A stretch of DNA of 64,000 nucleotides from Riptortus pedestris (GCA_019009955.1 CM032231.1:104917501-104981500); one strand, 5' to 3'. Numbered from the stretch's first letter, positions 13,968-27,611 are shown. Notes: generated by a model from the sequence alone, not told the origin. Numbers and translations: made by a program.

Positions 13968-13983
13968 GTCCCGAAAAGAGCTA
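13762..13983 (-). pseudogene. Carboxy-terminal coding remnant inside inverted-repeat element
   Basis: A minus-strand frame with no in-frame stop for about 73 codons ends at 13762-13764. It has no obvious start codon, so it is a 3' fragment. The peptide includes FGALTLPVTNKHVFEGYNHS, then ICLLIISSVF, then KVPDNMDIPEDVLDEVLEV and ends NCIPKGNAKQRF. Acidic and hydrophobic residues alternate in a way typical of a real protein tail, unlike the Lys/Asn/Ile-rich noise around it. Its upstream end runs through the right inverted repeat. It may be the last exon of the element's own transposase or a captured host exon. No family is recognised. Confidence 0.4.
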
Positions 13984-14541
13984 TTTTACGGACTCAAACC
14001 TAGTATTGAAAACACATGTTTTTTGACGCAGTATAATGAAAAAAAAATATATATATTTCTTGATTTGCCTTTAAGCTCTTCAAAATATTCCACTTATCAT
14101 TACAACAAAACTTACGTTACTACAAACTGTTGAATATTGTATAATGTTACAATACAGTATTTCGTGTTCAGGAATATATTATTAATCATAATATTTAGGA
14201 ACATGAAAACTATAAGTTTGAAAGATGTCTGAGTTGTCTTGGGTCTGACCCATTGTAATACAATTCTTATTTTTCGTTTACAAGTTTAGACTTATTTTCT
14301 TCAAATTGTTCTCTCTACAGGCTTTCCAGTTTGCTACTTACGAAATTCATATTTAGCAATGAATCTGTACCTGACTGGTGGTTTTTTCTTTCTCTAGAAT
14401 AAGATACGAATAATAAAATCATGAGACTGATTAATAAAAAAAAACAATCTTATGGACATAAATATTCTATGCTTTTACAATATTCCTGTAATGCTCAAGA
14501 ACTCTAGTGAAGGATAGATAGTGTGTTTGTAGAATAGTTAT

Positions 14542-14544
<3 letters not shown>
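13984..14544. other. AT-rich DNA, nothing recognised
   Basis: No coding or repeat signal that I can support. Confidence 0.45.

Positions 14545-14602
<58 letters not shown>
14545..14602. repeat. (TC)n microsatellite
   Basis: Pure TC dinucleotide tract followed by a short (AT)n. Confidence 0.95.
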
Positions 14603-14605
<3 letters not shown>

Positions 14606-14803
14606 ATATATATATATAATTGGTCTACTTGTTTCTGTCTTTATGTCACCCCTTCGTAGTTTATAGCGTCTAAGTGAAATTTTCATTAAAACATTAACAA
14701 ATTTACATACTCCCTACTGTATTAAAATTCGCTGTTTATTGCGGGAACAGTGGTAAACAAATTGAAAGGTAACGGTACTATACTATTATAGAAACGTTTA
14801 CTC

Positions 14804-14809
<6 letters not shown>

Positions 14810-14857
<48 letters not shown>

Positions 14858-14892
14858 AACGCGCGCGCGCGCACACACATACACACACACAC
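14810..14892. repeat. (AC)n microsatellite with GC interruption
   Basis: A CA tract interrupted by AAACACAAA and an alternating (GC) stretch. All of it is alternating purine-pyrimidine. Confidence 0.95.
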
Positions 14893-15558
14893 GTTCACAT
14901 GTATGTATTCAATGATATATAAATAAAAAAATTACGAACTACTTCAAATTGTATTCCCTAGGTACTTTACAAACGAAGAACCTTCCTTAGTCATTGTGAA
15001 CCATTGAAGAAGCATAATAAAATCTCCAAAAAATGGTGGCGGAAACAATGGCCACTACAGCAAAAAGACGGAATGCGAACATTTACGAAGAGACGATACT
15101 TTCTTGATGAAGATGTAACATATCATTATTGATAAACAGTGAAATCAAAATGCTTACATCTTTTCGTTTCGAACTAGTGAATCGAACTGAAATCATTTTG
15201 GAAATTTCTTGCACAAAGTGATTGATGTATTCTGAACGAGAAAAGAAAATCGGTATTCAGATTTCTAACGTAATTATTTTTTTTTTACCCTCTCCGAAGT
15301 CATTTTGAATATTTTCGTCGTGGTGATAACACAAAAACGCTAGCCTTCTAACGTGAATTTTTTTTATATTTAGGATTGCAGTAACGTGTAATTGTTCACT
15401 TCTCCATCAGATCGAAACCGACGACTTGGAGGGGTTTATCCCCTTGAATAAACCAATGCAACAACAATGGGGGACAATAAATTTGTTTAATGCCATTAAT
15501 CATAATAATAATTCATAAATATTTTCATGACATATGGCCACGTGTAAAACAGTAACAT
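14893..15558. other. Unassigned DNA
   Basis: No gene or repeat recognised. A GC-moderate patch at 15400-15470 shows no motif I can name. Confidence 0.4.
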
Positions 15559-16050
15559 GCCCAGGTCCGTCAAGTAGGGTAAAACTATTTCAAATTGGGC
15601 CAGTATTCAAAACACTTGTCCTGCCTGGTCTGACCATGGTTAAATTTTATTTCATCAGAAGACTGAGTTACTTTCTATTAGAAACAACTTTTGATAACGA
15701 ACCTTCCTTATTATTTCAAATAATAATAATAATTAAAAGAAAATCGGTATTTTAACATTCGAATATTTACCTCAATAATATATTTTTTTTTTTTTTTATG
15801 AATTTAAACAGTTTCTTTTTATTGGAGTGTTTACAATAATGCAATATTTACTTTATATTTGATAGTAAATTTCTCATAAGTTTTTAGTTTATAGGATATG
15901 TCACCATGTTATTATGAATTCAATTTCATTCCTTGGAGTTTTTAGGATCTATTTTCAAAAACAAGTTGACAACGCAACAAACATGGCCATGGAAAATTTC
16001 ATAATGTTTGTAGCGGCTATAATATTAATCAATCGTAAGGCCTTTATGTT
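15559..16050 (+). repeat. Dispersed repeat C, copy 2
   Basis: Matches the two halves of copy 1 (9149-9179 and 9516-10045) and is uninterrupted at the point where copy 1 holds a Helitron-like insertion. Open frames inside it (15534-15755, 15914-16105) are not conserved in copy 1 and are not treated as genes. Confidence 0.7.
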
Positions 16051-16099
16051 AAGACATGTAGTATATAAATCTTTAATCCGATTGTTTGAGACATTTATC

Positions 16100-16345
16100 G
16101 TTTGAGACATGACCATTTACGGAAAACACACAGACACCTCATGCCTAGGACTGAACCACCATTATGTACACTTTGCAATACACAACTAACTATCAAACAC
16201 TTACTTACAGACTGCAGACTAATAACCAACAAAACTTTACCCACCAACCTATCAGAACTACTACACGACGACAGCCCATACATTACAAAAATCATGAAAC
16301 ACCTCAAAGGCACACACATTTACTACCAGATTTAACATTAAATAA
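16100..16345 (+). mobile_element. Jockey/CR1-type LINE carboxy end, copy 1
   Basis: Translation gives RHDHLRKTHRHLMPRTEPP, then the zinc knuckle C-T-L-C, QLTIKHLLTDC, and NLSELLHDDSPYITKIMKHL up to a stop at 16333-16335. The pattern C-x2-C-x7-H-x4-C after an H-x-H-L-M segment is the usual end of Jockey/CR1-like reverse-transcriptase proteins, just after the RNase-H or linker region. An A-rich tail with AATAAATAAA follows. A second copy with a longer upstream part lies on the minus strand at 44299-44690. It is 5'-truncated, leaving only the last 75 or so codons. Confidence 0.8.
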
Positions 16346-16870
16346 ATAAAAATTACACTTAGTGAATTAGATTTTTGCTCAGAATAATATCCACAAGAGA
16401 AAAAAGAATAACTCACCAAAAGTTGGCTTTACCTAAACTATTTTAGTTTTATAATAAGAAAAGGTGTGAATGGTTAAATTGCGACCCACCTAAATAAATA
16501 TATAGTCCGATTGTTATTTAAGTGTTTACTTTAATTCCATAACTAATTTGTGTTTGATAACGAATTTGTCAATATTTTACAACTTTATAGGATAAACATT
16601 CTACAGAATATTTTACAACCAAAGGCTAGCTAAAATTAAATAACGCGGTATATCTATGAGTTAGGTTCTACGGAGTTTTTTAATCCGATTCATTGGAACG
16701 AAGATATGTATGTAATGAAATAATTGTAATGAAGTGCTAGATTTAGTTTATTTTATCTAATATGCATGTCACGAGATGTCCACATCAGATCAATTCAATT
16801 AGAAACACTACATTCAATAACTACTACAGTTCACTAAGTCAAGAATCAGTTTCGTATAAGTATCTTAGAC
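16346..16870. other. AT-rich DNA, nothing recognised
   Basis: No coding, RNA or repeat signal that I can support. Confidence 0.45.
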
Positions 16871-16883
16871 TAGTATAATTATA

Positions 16884-17050
16884 GTGGCGAGTTAGATTCT
16901 TGCCTTGGCAAAGGATATTATTTAGTGACTAAATTCATTAAATAACATTCTAAGTCCCACCCTGGCTAGAAAAGGGTGGTAACATGTAGATAACCCCTCC
17001 CAATCAGCCTGAGCTTGCAAAAAGTGGACGTTAATAAATAATAATAATAA
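16884..17050 (+). mobile_element. tRNA-derived SINE, 5'-truncated, with target duplication
   Basis: Retains GTGGCGAGTT...ATTC (degenerate B box), the body with CCCACCCTGGCTAGAAAAGG, and the end AAAAAGTGGACGTTAATAAA plus (AAT)n. It is bracketed by a perfect 13-bp direct repeat TAGTATAATTATA at 16871-16883 and 17051-17063, the hallmark of LINE-driven insertion. The tRNA-like head seen in the full copy at 24863 is missing. Confidence 0.85.
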
Positions 17051-17159
17051 TAGTATAATTATATAATTTTTTTTATGGATTATATTTTTCTTGTATACTT
17101 TTAGTAACAGATGTTTTTATGAAAATATAAACATATGTTCGGTGTATTTGACATATATG

Positions 17160-17480
17160 AGAATGGTTTTGAAAGCAAGAGGTGACAAGGGCTTCAGTGG
17201 GTTTGATTTGAAGAGGTCAAGCTTGAAGGAGGAGCCTCTTAATCGATTTCATTTGCGCGCATGTGGAGAGGCTGTAGGCCCCTATCTCTCTTCTCTCTCA
17301 CTCTCTCTTTCTCTCTCTCGATCTCACTCTCTCTCTCTCCCCATCCTGTCTCTCTTTTTTTTTTCTCTCTCTCTCTCTTTTTTACTTCGGTAAGCTAAGA
17401 AAAAGGGAGGGATGTCACGTGGAAGCAAAAGCTCCTTTTGTTAGGGAGGCTTTACTTCCCGTAAGCTACTATCACTTAAA
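17160..17480. promoter_or_regulatory. GC-richer island with CT tract, candidate regulatory DNA
   Basis: Repeat-free sequence with higher GC, including CTTAATCGATTTCATTTGCG and a GCGCGCATG word, followed by a degenerate CT (GAGA-type) tract at about 17287-17380. There is an open frame at 17091-17393 but its second half is only the CT repeat. Regulatory function is inferred from composition alone. Confidence 0.25.

Positions 17481-19585
<2,105 letters not shown>

Positions 19586-19642
<57 letters not shown>
19586..19642. repeat. (AT)n microsatellite flanking repeat E
   Basis: Pure AT dinucleotide tract at the far end of composite repeat E. Confidence 0.95.
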
Positions 19643-19647
<5 letters not shown>

Positions 19648-20888
19648 ATTTTTTGGTGTCTTTACGAAGTTCCCATATCATTTAAGCGTTAATGCCGCGA
19701 ATTTCAGATAGTGTTATCAATTATCACACGCCTAACCTATTAGTCCGATTCTTTTTAATTGTAGGCGTTACTTAAATGTCAGCGGATTAATCATGAGCCG
19801 ACTCATTCGTTTCATCTGACACTTGATGTGTTTGAAGTGACGTCAAATGATGGATGGTATGTAGAAAATAAGCATTTCTCATTAAAACGGCCAGTCCTAT
19901 GGAAAAATTGCACAGTCTATTACGAACTAGCTCTGAAGAAGGAAGCAATATATTTTGAAAGTGCTAAGAATATATATATTTAAAGGGAAATGGGAGTGTT
20001 CTACATCCTGATATTGTTTTATGTTCTTTACGTTTCCGTTTGTGTACTGACCGAAATTGTTTGCCTCAAACATAGATTCATTGAAAACGTCATACAGAGT
20101 CGTAAAGAAACAATATAAATTTGTAGACTGGAAATTCTTAAGTAAATATAAATCCACATTTTCCTTTTAAAATTTATGCTTCGACAGGACGGAGTAGCTG
20201 GAAGGTTAGAGTCGTCCAAGCACATCTGTTCCCTGTTCAATTTCGAATAATTTCACTTACGGCTTTTATAAATGAATTTATTACTTAAGAACATTCAAAA
20301 CAAATTTAAGTTCTAGAAAGCTTTATTCATTCATTAAACAGAAACATTCCTTGACTATTTATAAACAATTTAAGTTTTGTTTCTAACCTGAAATATGATT
20401 TATTTTTGTTCATTTGAAACGACAATGATGATTTAAACAAAATAATTAAATCAGCTTTAATAAATTGGTGTCATCTATTTCTTTTATGGCTGTCCAACCG
20501 TAAAAAAAAAATTAAAATATCCTTACTTAATAGGTTATAATTTAGTTTGTGTTGTTGGTTGATTAAATTATGCTTATTAGTGCGTTTGTGTGCCAATTGA
20601 CAAAATGAAAAAGAACAACTCAAATACATATATAACAAATAATAACGTTATATAATATAATTAAATAAATACAAAACGTTATGTTTTAGTTACTTTAAAT
20701 AAAAACTAAATATCTAACGATGCCAATAAGAGCTTAATTTGATGGTAATAATTAATTTCAGTTCTGAATGCAAATCAACTCAGATATGATTACATTTAAT
20801 GCTAATTGATTTTTTTAAACAAAACAATCTATAATATTTATATATTACAAGATTAAACAATCCATTAAAACTATACTGCAATTTAAAA
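19643..20888. other. AT-rich DNA, nothing recognised
   Basis: No coding, RNA or repeat signal that I can support. Confidence 0.45.
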
Positions 20889-20889
20889 A

Positions 20890-21650
20890 AAGTCCGTTAC
20901 GCAGGGGCTGCGTAAACTATGCAGATTTCCCACGTGAAGTTTTACAATAGAGAAATCTGCCTAATAACAACAGTAGTAGTAAGGAATCTCTAAACCTATT
21001 CACGAGGGACGAATAATTACGAAAACAGCCACCCTAGCACTCAGCGGAAAGTCCCGAACATAGCCGACTCCTGCCGACCACAAACACAATACTACTGCAA
21101 ATATCTCGGTTAATATTCAAGATACAGAAAAAAATGTATATTATTATTATTATTATTTATTAACGTCCACTTTTTGCAACTTAGGCTAATCGGGACGGGT
21201 TATCTACCGGTTACCACCCTTTTCTAGCCAGAGTGGGATTTTAGGACGATATTTAATGAATTTATATTAATGAATGTATAGAACAATATTTATAGTAAAT
21301 GTGATTTGCAATAAGATATATTCTTTACAATTTTTCGACCCGATGTATAATAACCGAAATATTTAGAATTTTCAAACCCCCCCCCCTAAACCCCTCTCCC
21401 GCGAGGCCGATTTCGGCCATTAACGAACTTGATCTTTCTTCTTACATAAAATGATTAAATATGAACTTTGGTAATGATCAAACAAAAATTGGGACCACTA
21501 GAGCGTTAACAGACAAATATATATATATAATTTTGAACGGACCTCATTTTCGTCATCTCCTGAGTAGGATCGATGATCTTTTGAGGAGATGTTTCAAAAA
21601 TCGCGTTCTGAGTGCCACGTCAATAGCTGATTTCCCTTAAGGTTCTGCTA
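20890..21650 (-). mobile_element. Helentron-like element with nested SINE
   Basis: Reads in reverse: AGTCCGTTACG, hairpin CGCAGGGGCTGCG, GCAGATTTCCC, body, then CTGATTTCCCTTAAGG and TCTGCTA. The body contains CGGCCATTAACG, TCATTTTCGTCATCTCC and a short (AT)n at 21519. It shares a GC-rich internal part (around 21000-21090, GGAAAGTCCCGAACATAGCC) with the copy at 35246, defining a subfamily. A SINE is inserted at 21141-21272. Confidence 0.8.
21141..21272 (-). mobile_element. tRNA-derived SINE, truncated, nested in Helentron-like copy
   Basis: Reverse of the SINE 3' half: (AAT)n, AACGTCCACTTTTTGCAAC, CCCTTTTCTAGCC and the start of the body. The 8-bp direct repeat AATGTATA lies at 21133-21140 and 21273-21280. 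Removing the insert restores the Helentron-like body, which dates the SINE after that element. Confidence 0.85.
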
Positions 21651-22480
21651 AAATAAAGAACTGGAAAATAGAGATACTTCAAATTACCTCATATAAAATG
21701 AAATCTCAGTTGACTGAATAGCCATTTAACAATTTATAGTGGTCCTAGTGAATGTTAATAGTCCATATTTGAATGAAATTATTTTAAACTAAGATAAGAT
21801 AAATGTCTAATTTATCAGAGAGCTTATTTCATGTTTTTCAAATCCTAAGAAAAATCACATAGATTCACTGCTACAAAGTTCTGAAGTTGGAAAACCACTT
21901 TCTATGATTGACAGACAGGTATTTCCCGAGATGTTGAACGATAGAGGAACCAATAGATCAGGAACAATAAAAACGCCTTGTCCTGTAAAAATACTTTAAT
22001 ATATGCTGAGTGTATTTTCAGAGACCAAGTTCCATCTTCGGTAGCTGATGATTAGAGAAATATATTCTATACCAAAACTCTTTGAAAGTACACTATTCAT
22101 ATATTGCAGTACTTGTAGAGGACTAGGCATTTTATTTATCCTGATCAATTGAAGGGTATTTAAAATATGTGATGCCTTTATTATGAGTACAAGGATTATT
22201 TTAATCACTAATTTTTGTATTTTTCATTTTTAGTTGGGTGTGTAGAAGTTAATTGATGTGAGCTGTGTGATAAAGCTCATTGAGCTACAGAGGATGTATG
22301 AAATTGGAGCACAAATCACCATTTAGCCTAAGGGGTAAAAACATAATGAAAGCTTCTCTAATTTTACCTGAGGAAGGTGTTAACAGGCTCAGTGTAAATT
22401 TACCTTGGGTAATGGATGCGAGGCTAAAACACTGCTAAAAGGAGGTAAGTCACTTAGTCTAACGGCTGTGTAAGTGTGTG
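21651..22480. other. AT-rich DNA, nothing recognised
   Basis: No coding or repeat signal that I can support. Confidence 0.4.
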
Positions 22481-22499
22481 TGAGTGTGCGCAAACTTGT

Positions 22500-22870
22500 T
22501 GTATGTGTAGATCCCCCCAACCTCCCCCCCACCCCTGGCGTACAACGCTACCCCACATAATTAATTGGCTGATTAAGAGGCGTCCTCTCTGCTAATGTGC
22601 TATCCGCAAACACAGCACTCTCAACACAAACACCATCTTCAGAGGCTCCCTGTCTCTCGCCGGCAATTTCCGCTCTAATCCTTTGGTCCCCGGGCCTCGG
22701 CCATGTTAACCCCCCGTCTCGAGCAGACAATTAGACAACTTCAATTAGCCTAATCTGGGCCCGATTTGCGAGAGATGAACTCATTCGACAATGAAGGCGA
22801 TACAAAGTTGCGCAGTTTGGCTAAGTGCGTTATGTTCCGCTGCCATCAAAGGACAATAGACCTACTTCAG
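22500..22870. promoter_or_regulatory. GC-rich island with homeodomain-type words
   Basis: A repeat-free block of high GC in an AT-rich setting. It contains ATAATTAATTGGCTGATTAA, CAATTAGACAACTTCAATTA and CGGGCCTCGGCCATG. Clusters of TAATTA/CAATTAG cores are typical of developmental enhancers and conserved non-coding elements. A 60-codon open frame on the minus strand (22548-22730) has no start context or motif that argues for coding. Function is inferred. Confidence 0.35.
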
Positions 22871-22963
22871 CGAGAACAGGTCTAATAAAGCAATAATGTA
22901 ATTGTACCATCTATTACACCATTTGACGATTTCCATAAATCCAAGGGTTTATTAAAATAGAAA

Positions 22964-23362
22964 AGTCCGTCAAGCAGGGGCTGCGTTAACTAAGCAGATT
23001 TTCACCGCAATTAGGCTTCAAATGAAGTGCTTTCTAATATAACTGCTCATTGTTAATAGGACATGAGCAGAAGAGTAGGTTTAATGAATGCCGAAAATTT
23101 AAAAAAAAATATATATCGGTTAATAATCGAGATAGAAAAAAAACGCACATAAAAATATTATGGAACATTTCATTTGAAACAAGGTTGATCCTATACAATT
23201 TTTCGATCTGACACATTACAACGGAGGTATTAAGAATTTTCGAAATTCCCTCCTCTAACTCCCCACCCTCCCACTGTCCAGAATTCAGCCATTAACTAAC
23301 TTGATCTTTAGTTTTACATAATACGTTTAAAAATCTACTTTAGAGCGTTAAAAGACAAATAA

Positions 23363-23417
<55 letters not shown>

Positions 23418-23543
23418 AGTTTTGAACGAACCTTATATTTGTCATCTCCTACGTTGGATCGATGGACATTTCACATTTTTTTTTTCGAAACTCGCGTCAT
23501 GGGTACTACCTCAATAGCTGATTTCTCTTAAGGGAGGTCTGCT
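22964..23543 (-). mobile_element. Helentron-like element, near complete
   Basis: AGTCCGTCAAG, CAGGGGCTGCG (hairpin partly mutated), AAGCAGATTTTC, body with an (AT)n tract at about 23365-23414, then CTGATTTCTCTTAAGG and GGTCTGCT. About 580 bp. Confidence 0.8.
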
Positions 23544-24849
23544 GAAAAGGCAACAGCTCCACGTAAATTATATTTCAGTACTGTTTCTCTTCAAAATTTT
23601 ATTTTCAAGGATTTGAGGTAAGCTTCATTTTTTCGAAATTTGAATTAATTAATTTACACCAGTCTGTATTTCTTTTTACGCTGTTTTTTAGAATAAAGGT
23701 AAATGTTTTAATATGTGTACTCTGGAATCATAAAAAAATCTCTTGCGTACTAAATTAGTTATTACGTATTATATGTCTTATAAATGTAATAAAAATGGTA
23801 TTCCATTTGTAATGAGTTGAATTTCATTTTATTTATTTCTTAGCCTATATTTTAAATACCATATTTTCTAAGCCTAATTGACCACCACGCCAAAAATAAT
23901 GTTTGTGGCCGACTTACGTAGTTATGTGCCTCTAAAATCTGTGGCATAATTTATGAAGTCCCTGTAGAATAATTAAGTAGAACATTCCATAAAATTCGGG
24001 TATGAATCACCCCAAGTAAAATGTAATTGAAATGTAGCGTGCCGAATAGAGGAAATAGTTAACTCTTATATGGTAATACAACCCCAAACCTTTGCTTATA
24101 ACCTACCACTGTACACCTTAGATTTTTTTTTTAATATAATAATAATTCATGAAACTATTATAAATATTCTACATTTTATAGATTTCCTAAGGAATTATGC
24201 GGTTGAGTGCTGCACGAAACCCCCCTTTTTTTCCTTTCTGGTAAGGATCTTTTCGATTGAATAAGTAAAATATTTTGTAATAGTTACTAGTGTAATATCA
24301 CTTAATATCTGTTAGTCTTTCGTTTCTACAGCCGTCAAAGAATCAGTTACGGTGTTCATGGTTTTTATTTTGTTATTTATTTATGTTAATTATGTTTAAC
24401 TTTTTTCATTCATTTTGAAGAAGATTTATGTAATTTAAAATGTCAATGATGTTACAGTACAAGGAGGTTGATGGCAAATTATTATATCCAACGTGACTCG
24501 TCTCTAGAAGATAACACTTTTAATGATCTGAGCAGTTAGATGGATAAACATCATTTTGGGACAGTTATTTGATTCCCTACCCACATGACATCGAAAAGAG
24601 TTTTATATGTTACTTCAAAAATGAAATGGTGAGTTTAATTAAGTATATACCCTAAAGACTCTGAACAGAAATGAAAAACAAAACATACACTAAAGCTGTT
24701 AGGCCACTGATGATTATTTACTAGACCCGTCCTTTCATACTGTGCTACACAGTACTCAGAGATTCATTATCAGAATTTCTTGGGAAATTCAAATGAATGA
24801 TCAGCGGTAATTAGTAAAATAAAATAACAAATATTTTTCTGTGCTGGTA
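23544..24849. other. AT-rich DNA, nothing recognised
   Basis: No coding or repeat signal that I can support. Confidence 0.4.
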
Positions 24850-24862
24850 AATGTGTGTTTCT

Positions 24863-25087
24863 GGGGCTCAGGTTAGCCCTGTGAGTTAAAGCGTTGCCTT
24901 TAATCTCACATGGTAATCCTAGAGTGGCGAGTTCGATTCCTGCCTGGGTAGAGGAATTTATTTAGTGACGGAATTCATTAAATAAAATCCTTAGTCCCAC
25001 ACTGGCTAGAAAAGGGTGGTAACCTGTAGATAACCCGTCCCGATTAGCCTTAGTTGCAAAAAGTGGACGTTAATAAATAATTTAAAA
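24863..25087 (+). mobile_element. tRNA-derived SINE, full length
   Basis: A 225-bp element. The tRNA-like head begins GGGGCTCAGGTTAGCC (A-box-like), has AATCTCACATGG and the B-box-like GAGTTCGATTCC. The body has GTGACGGAATTCATTAAATA and CTGGCTAGAAAAGGGTGG. The tail is TTGCAAAAAGTGGACG plus TAATAAAT. It is flanked by a perfect 13-bp duplication AATGTGTGTTTCT at 24850-24862 and 25088-25100. At least seven other copies are in the window. A LINE partner would have to mobilise it. The TAA-rich tail resembles those of the Jockey-type tails here, but partnership is not shown. Confidence 0.9.
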
Positions 25088-25181
25088 AATGTGTGTTTCT
25101 AAAATAAAAATATACACCTTTAGAAAAGAATACATTTCCAAACAACATGTGATATAACAGATTACATACTCTTATTAAACT

Positions 25182-25498
25182 CATGCAGATTTTTCACAAA
25201 TTTCAATGAGAGCAATATTTGGTATTAAGGCTTGAAACAATGTGCATCAAAAACGTACATACCAACATTTATTGATCATTACATTTTCAAAAAGATTGGT
25301 ATTTTACATTTTTTCGATCCAACTCAAAGTAACAGAGATATTTCGAATGCTCGAAATTCCCCCTCTAAACGCCTCCCCCCCTCTCCCACTTATCCGATTT
25401 TAGCTATTAACGTACTCGATCTTCCTTTTCACATAAAACTTTTAAATACCGAGTCTGGTAACGATTAAACAAAAATTGCGACCGCTAGAGCGTTAACA

Positions 25499-25562
<64 letters not shown>

Positions 25563-25688
25563 TAGTTTTGAACGGACCTCATTTTCGTCATCTCCTGGGT
25601 AGGATCAATGGATATTTGAGAAAGTTTTGCGAAAATCGCGTCATGAGTACGATCTCAATAGCTGATTTCTCTTAAGGGAAATCTGCTA
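25182..25688 (-). mobile_element. Helentron-like element, hairpin end lost
   Basis: Begins near a degenerate GCAGATTTTTC, carries the body with an (AT)n tract at about 25504-25560, and ends AGCTGATTTCTCTTAAGGGA plus AATCTGCTA. The CGCAG hairpin end is not seen. Confidence 0.7.
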
Positions 25689-25750
25689 ATAAAAACTGTT
25701 TTCTTTTCTGCTAAAAAGCGTATTAAGCAAATGGGAACTAGTATTATATT

Positions 25751-25958
25751 ATTATTTCTTAACTTTGTGCTACTACGATTAATCGAGATTGGACATCTAC
25801 AGGTTACAACCCTTTTCTAGCCATGGATTTTTTTTTTTTGGGCTCGTCACTTAATAAATTCCTATTGCCTATGGGATAATCGAACTAGCCACGCTATGTT
25901 TACTATGTGAGATTACGACCAGCGCCTTAACTCAAATGGCTAACCCTACCCATATGGA
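25751..25958 (-). mobile_element. tRNA-derived SINE, diverged
   Basis: Reverse SINE copy with CCCTTTTCTAGCCATGG, a T-run, ACTTAATAAATTCCTAT, GGATAATCGAACTAGCC (B box) and TCAAATGGCTAACCC (A-box side). It is more diverged than the copy at 24863, with only a doubtful target duplication. Confidence 0.75.
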
Positions 25959-26540
25959 AACGAATAAACATTGTGAACATCCTTCCTTACACGCATAGAT
26001 TGTAGAGGAAAGTTTAAGTCGGTACTTTATGGCTAATGGTGCCAAAATACATCAAAGCAGTACAATACTACAGGATAATGTAGGAAAAAAATGAAAATAG
26101 CAAAAGCCCCAGAATATATTATAATGTAGCAATAACATAAGCCAAAGCTGGACCCACTTAATGAATGGATTATAACACAATTACCACCAAAGTATGATAA
26201 TGGCAACGCCCTCTAGATATTTGATTGTTTAAAAAACAAGTTATCTTATCTACTACAAGGAAATATTTATAATAGCTAAATATTTGTTTTAATAAGGCAA
26301 ATATTTGTGATAAACGAAGCAAACTTTTGGATTTGCCTAGATAGAGGAACTATTACACCCAGAAAGATCAGACTTAATACTTTCTTAGTTACAAACTACT
26401 TTTATGGTTGTAATCTCATAAGAAACTTAAATATAAGTTTTATAATATTTAAGAAGTGTCTCAAGAATGCTAGACTGTTGTAAGTAGAGGTAATCATAAG
26501 GCTGAAGAATTTATACTTAGTAAAAAGGAATTCTGTTGTC
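25959..26540. other. Unassigned DNA
   Basis: No coding or repeat signal that I can support. Confidence 0.4.
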
Positions 26541-26549
26541 TAGGAGAGT

Positions 26550-26945
26550 GTAAAGAAGTGTCTGACAACAGTTGGGAATTCTGCTTGGGCTGCCTCGAAT
26601 TCTTGAAGCTAGAATTTAATGAAAAATCTTGGCCCATCTCGGTGATGTTAATTGTTATCCCCTCTCCTTCTCACAACCCTATTAACCGAATTCCGCTCCT
26701 TGTACGCTGGACTTTTGAATACAAATCCCCTTCAGCACACTCATTCAGTAACAAAATTAGAATTATTCTGATAAAAGACAATTAAAAGTCCTTTCAGGAG
26801 CCTATTCACTCTTTTTATTTAATTCCCTCCAAGGAATGCCCAGCACTTTCTTATACCGATTTTAGTAAACCCAATTTGTCCCTTTGTGCATTTCCTGTTT
26901 CTCTTTCAAGTTTCCAGGCAGATATCTACGGAAGCTTTATTTTTT
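26550..26945. promoter_or_regulatory. GC-moderate island, candidate regulatory DNA
   Basis: Repeat-free and less AT-rich than its surroundings. It has GTTAATTGTTATCCC, CTGATAAAAGACAATTAAAA and GATATCTACGG words (homeodomain- and GATA-like). The open frame at 26558-26785 lacks any recognised motif, so coding is possible but unsupported. Confidence 0.25.
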
Positions 26946-27140
26946 TCAGACGAGTTTAGTATTTGTTGTGTATATGTGAAGCAAAATAAATTTTAAAATT
27001 TTAAATATTACAGCGCAAAGGACTACTAGGGCTTTTTTGTTTATTTTTGACCTAATTATATTATTTTAAGTAAGAATCCATATTTATTAAAATTATGATA
27101 TACTTTGTAGTGACAGTTGGCTCTGATGGCGTTTAAATTA

Positions 27141-27357
27141 AATTATTCATTAATGTCCACTTTTTGCAACTATGGCTGATTGGGACGGGTTATCTACAGG
27201 TCACCACCCTTTTCTAGCCATGGTGGGACTAAGAATTTTATTAAGTGAGTCCTTCACTAAATAAATTCCTATACCTAGGTGGGAATCTAACTCGCTACTC
27301 TTGGTTTACCATGTGAGATTAAAGCAACTATTTAACTCGCATGGCTAACCTGAGCCC
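27141..27357 (-). mobile_element. tRNA-derived SINE
   Basis: Reverse SINE: TTAATGTCCACTTTTTGCAA, CCCTTTTCTAGCC, GGTGGGACTAAG, GTGGGAATCTAACTCGCC-like B box, and ATGGCTAACCTGAGCCCC at the head end. Nearly full length. Confidence 0.85.
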
Positions 27358-27611
27358 CAAATGATTTCAAGTTTAGAAGAAGTATAAGTTCATTTGTTCT
27401 ACATTCTTCAGAAAATTTCTAATTGAAAAAAATAAATTTATATATTAACGCCCACTTTACATGACTAAGGATAACTGGGTAGTAGATAGAAATAAGAAAT
27501 ATATTACAAAACACGATACATCGTTTCTTAATAATAAATCTTATTATTATCTCAAACAGAAAATCATATTTATTTTAGGAAAGAATAATCGTAAAGACAA
27601 TCCGTTACGCC

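Noticed and set aside
16095..16349. Additional frames on both strands over the LINE tail
   Set aside because: Only the plus-strand frame from 16102 shows the zinc-knuckle motifs. The others are shadows.
24863..24950. Functional tRNA gene
   Set aside because: A- and B-box-like words are present but the sequence does not fold as a tRNA by eye, and it is the head of a dispersed SINE with target duplications.
27441..27485. Further SINE fragment
   Set aside because: AACGCCCACTTT and GGATAACTGGG recall the SINE 3' part, but the match is too short to support.
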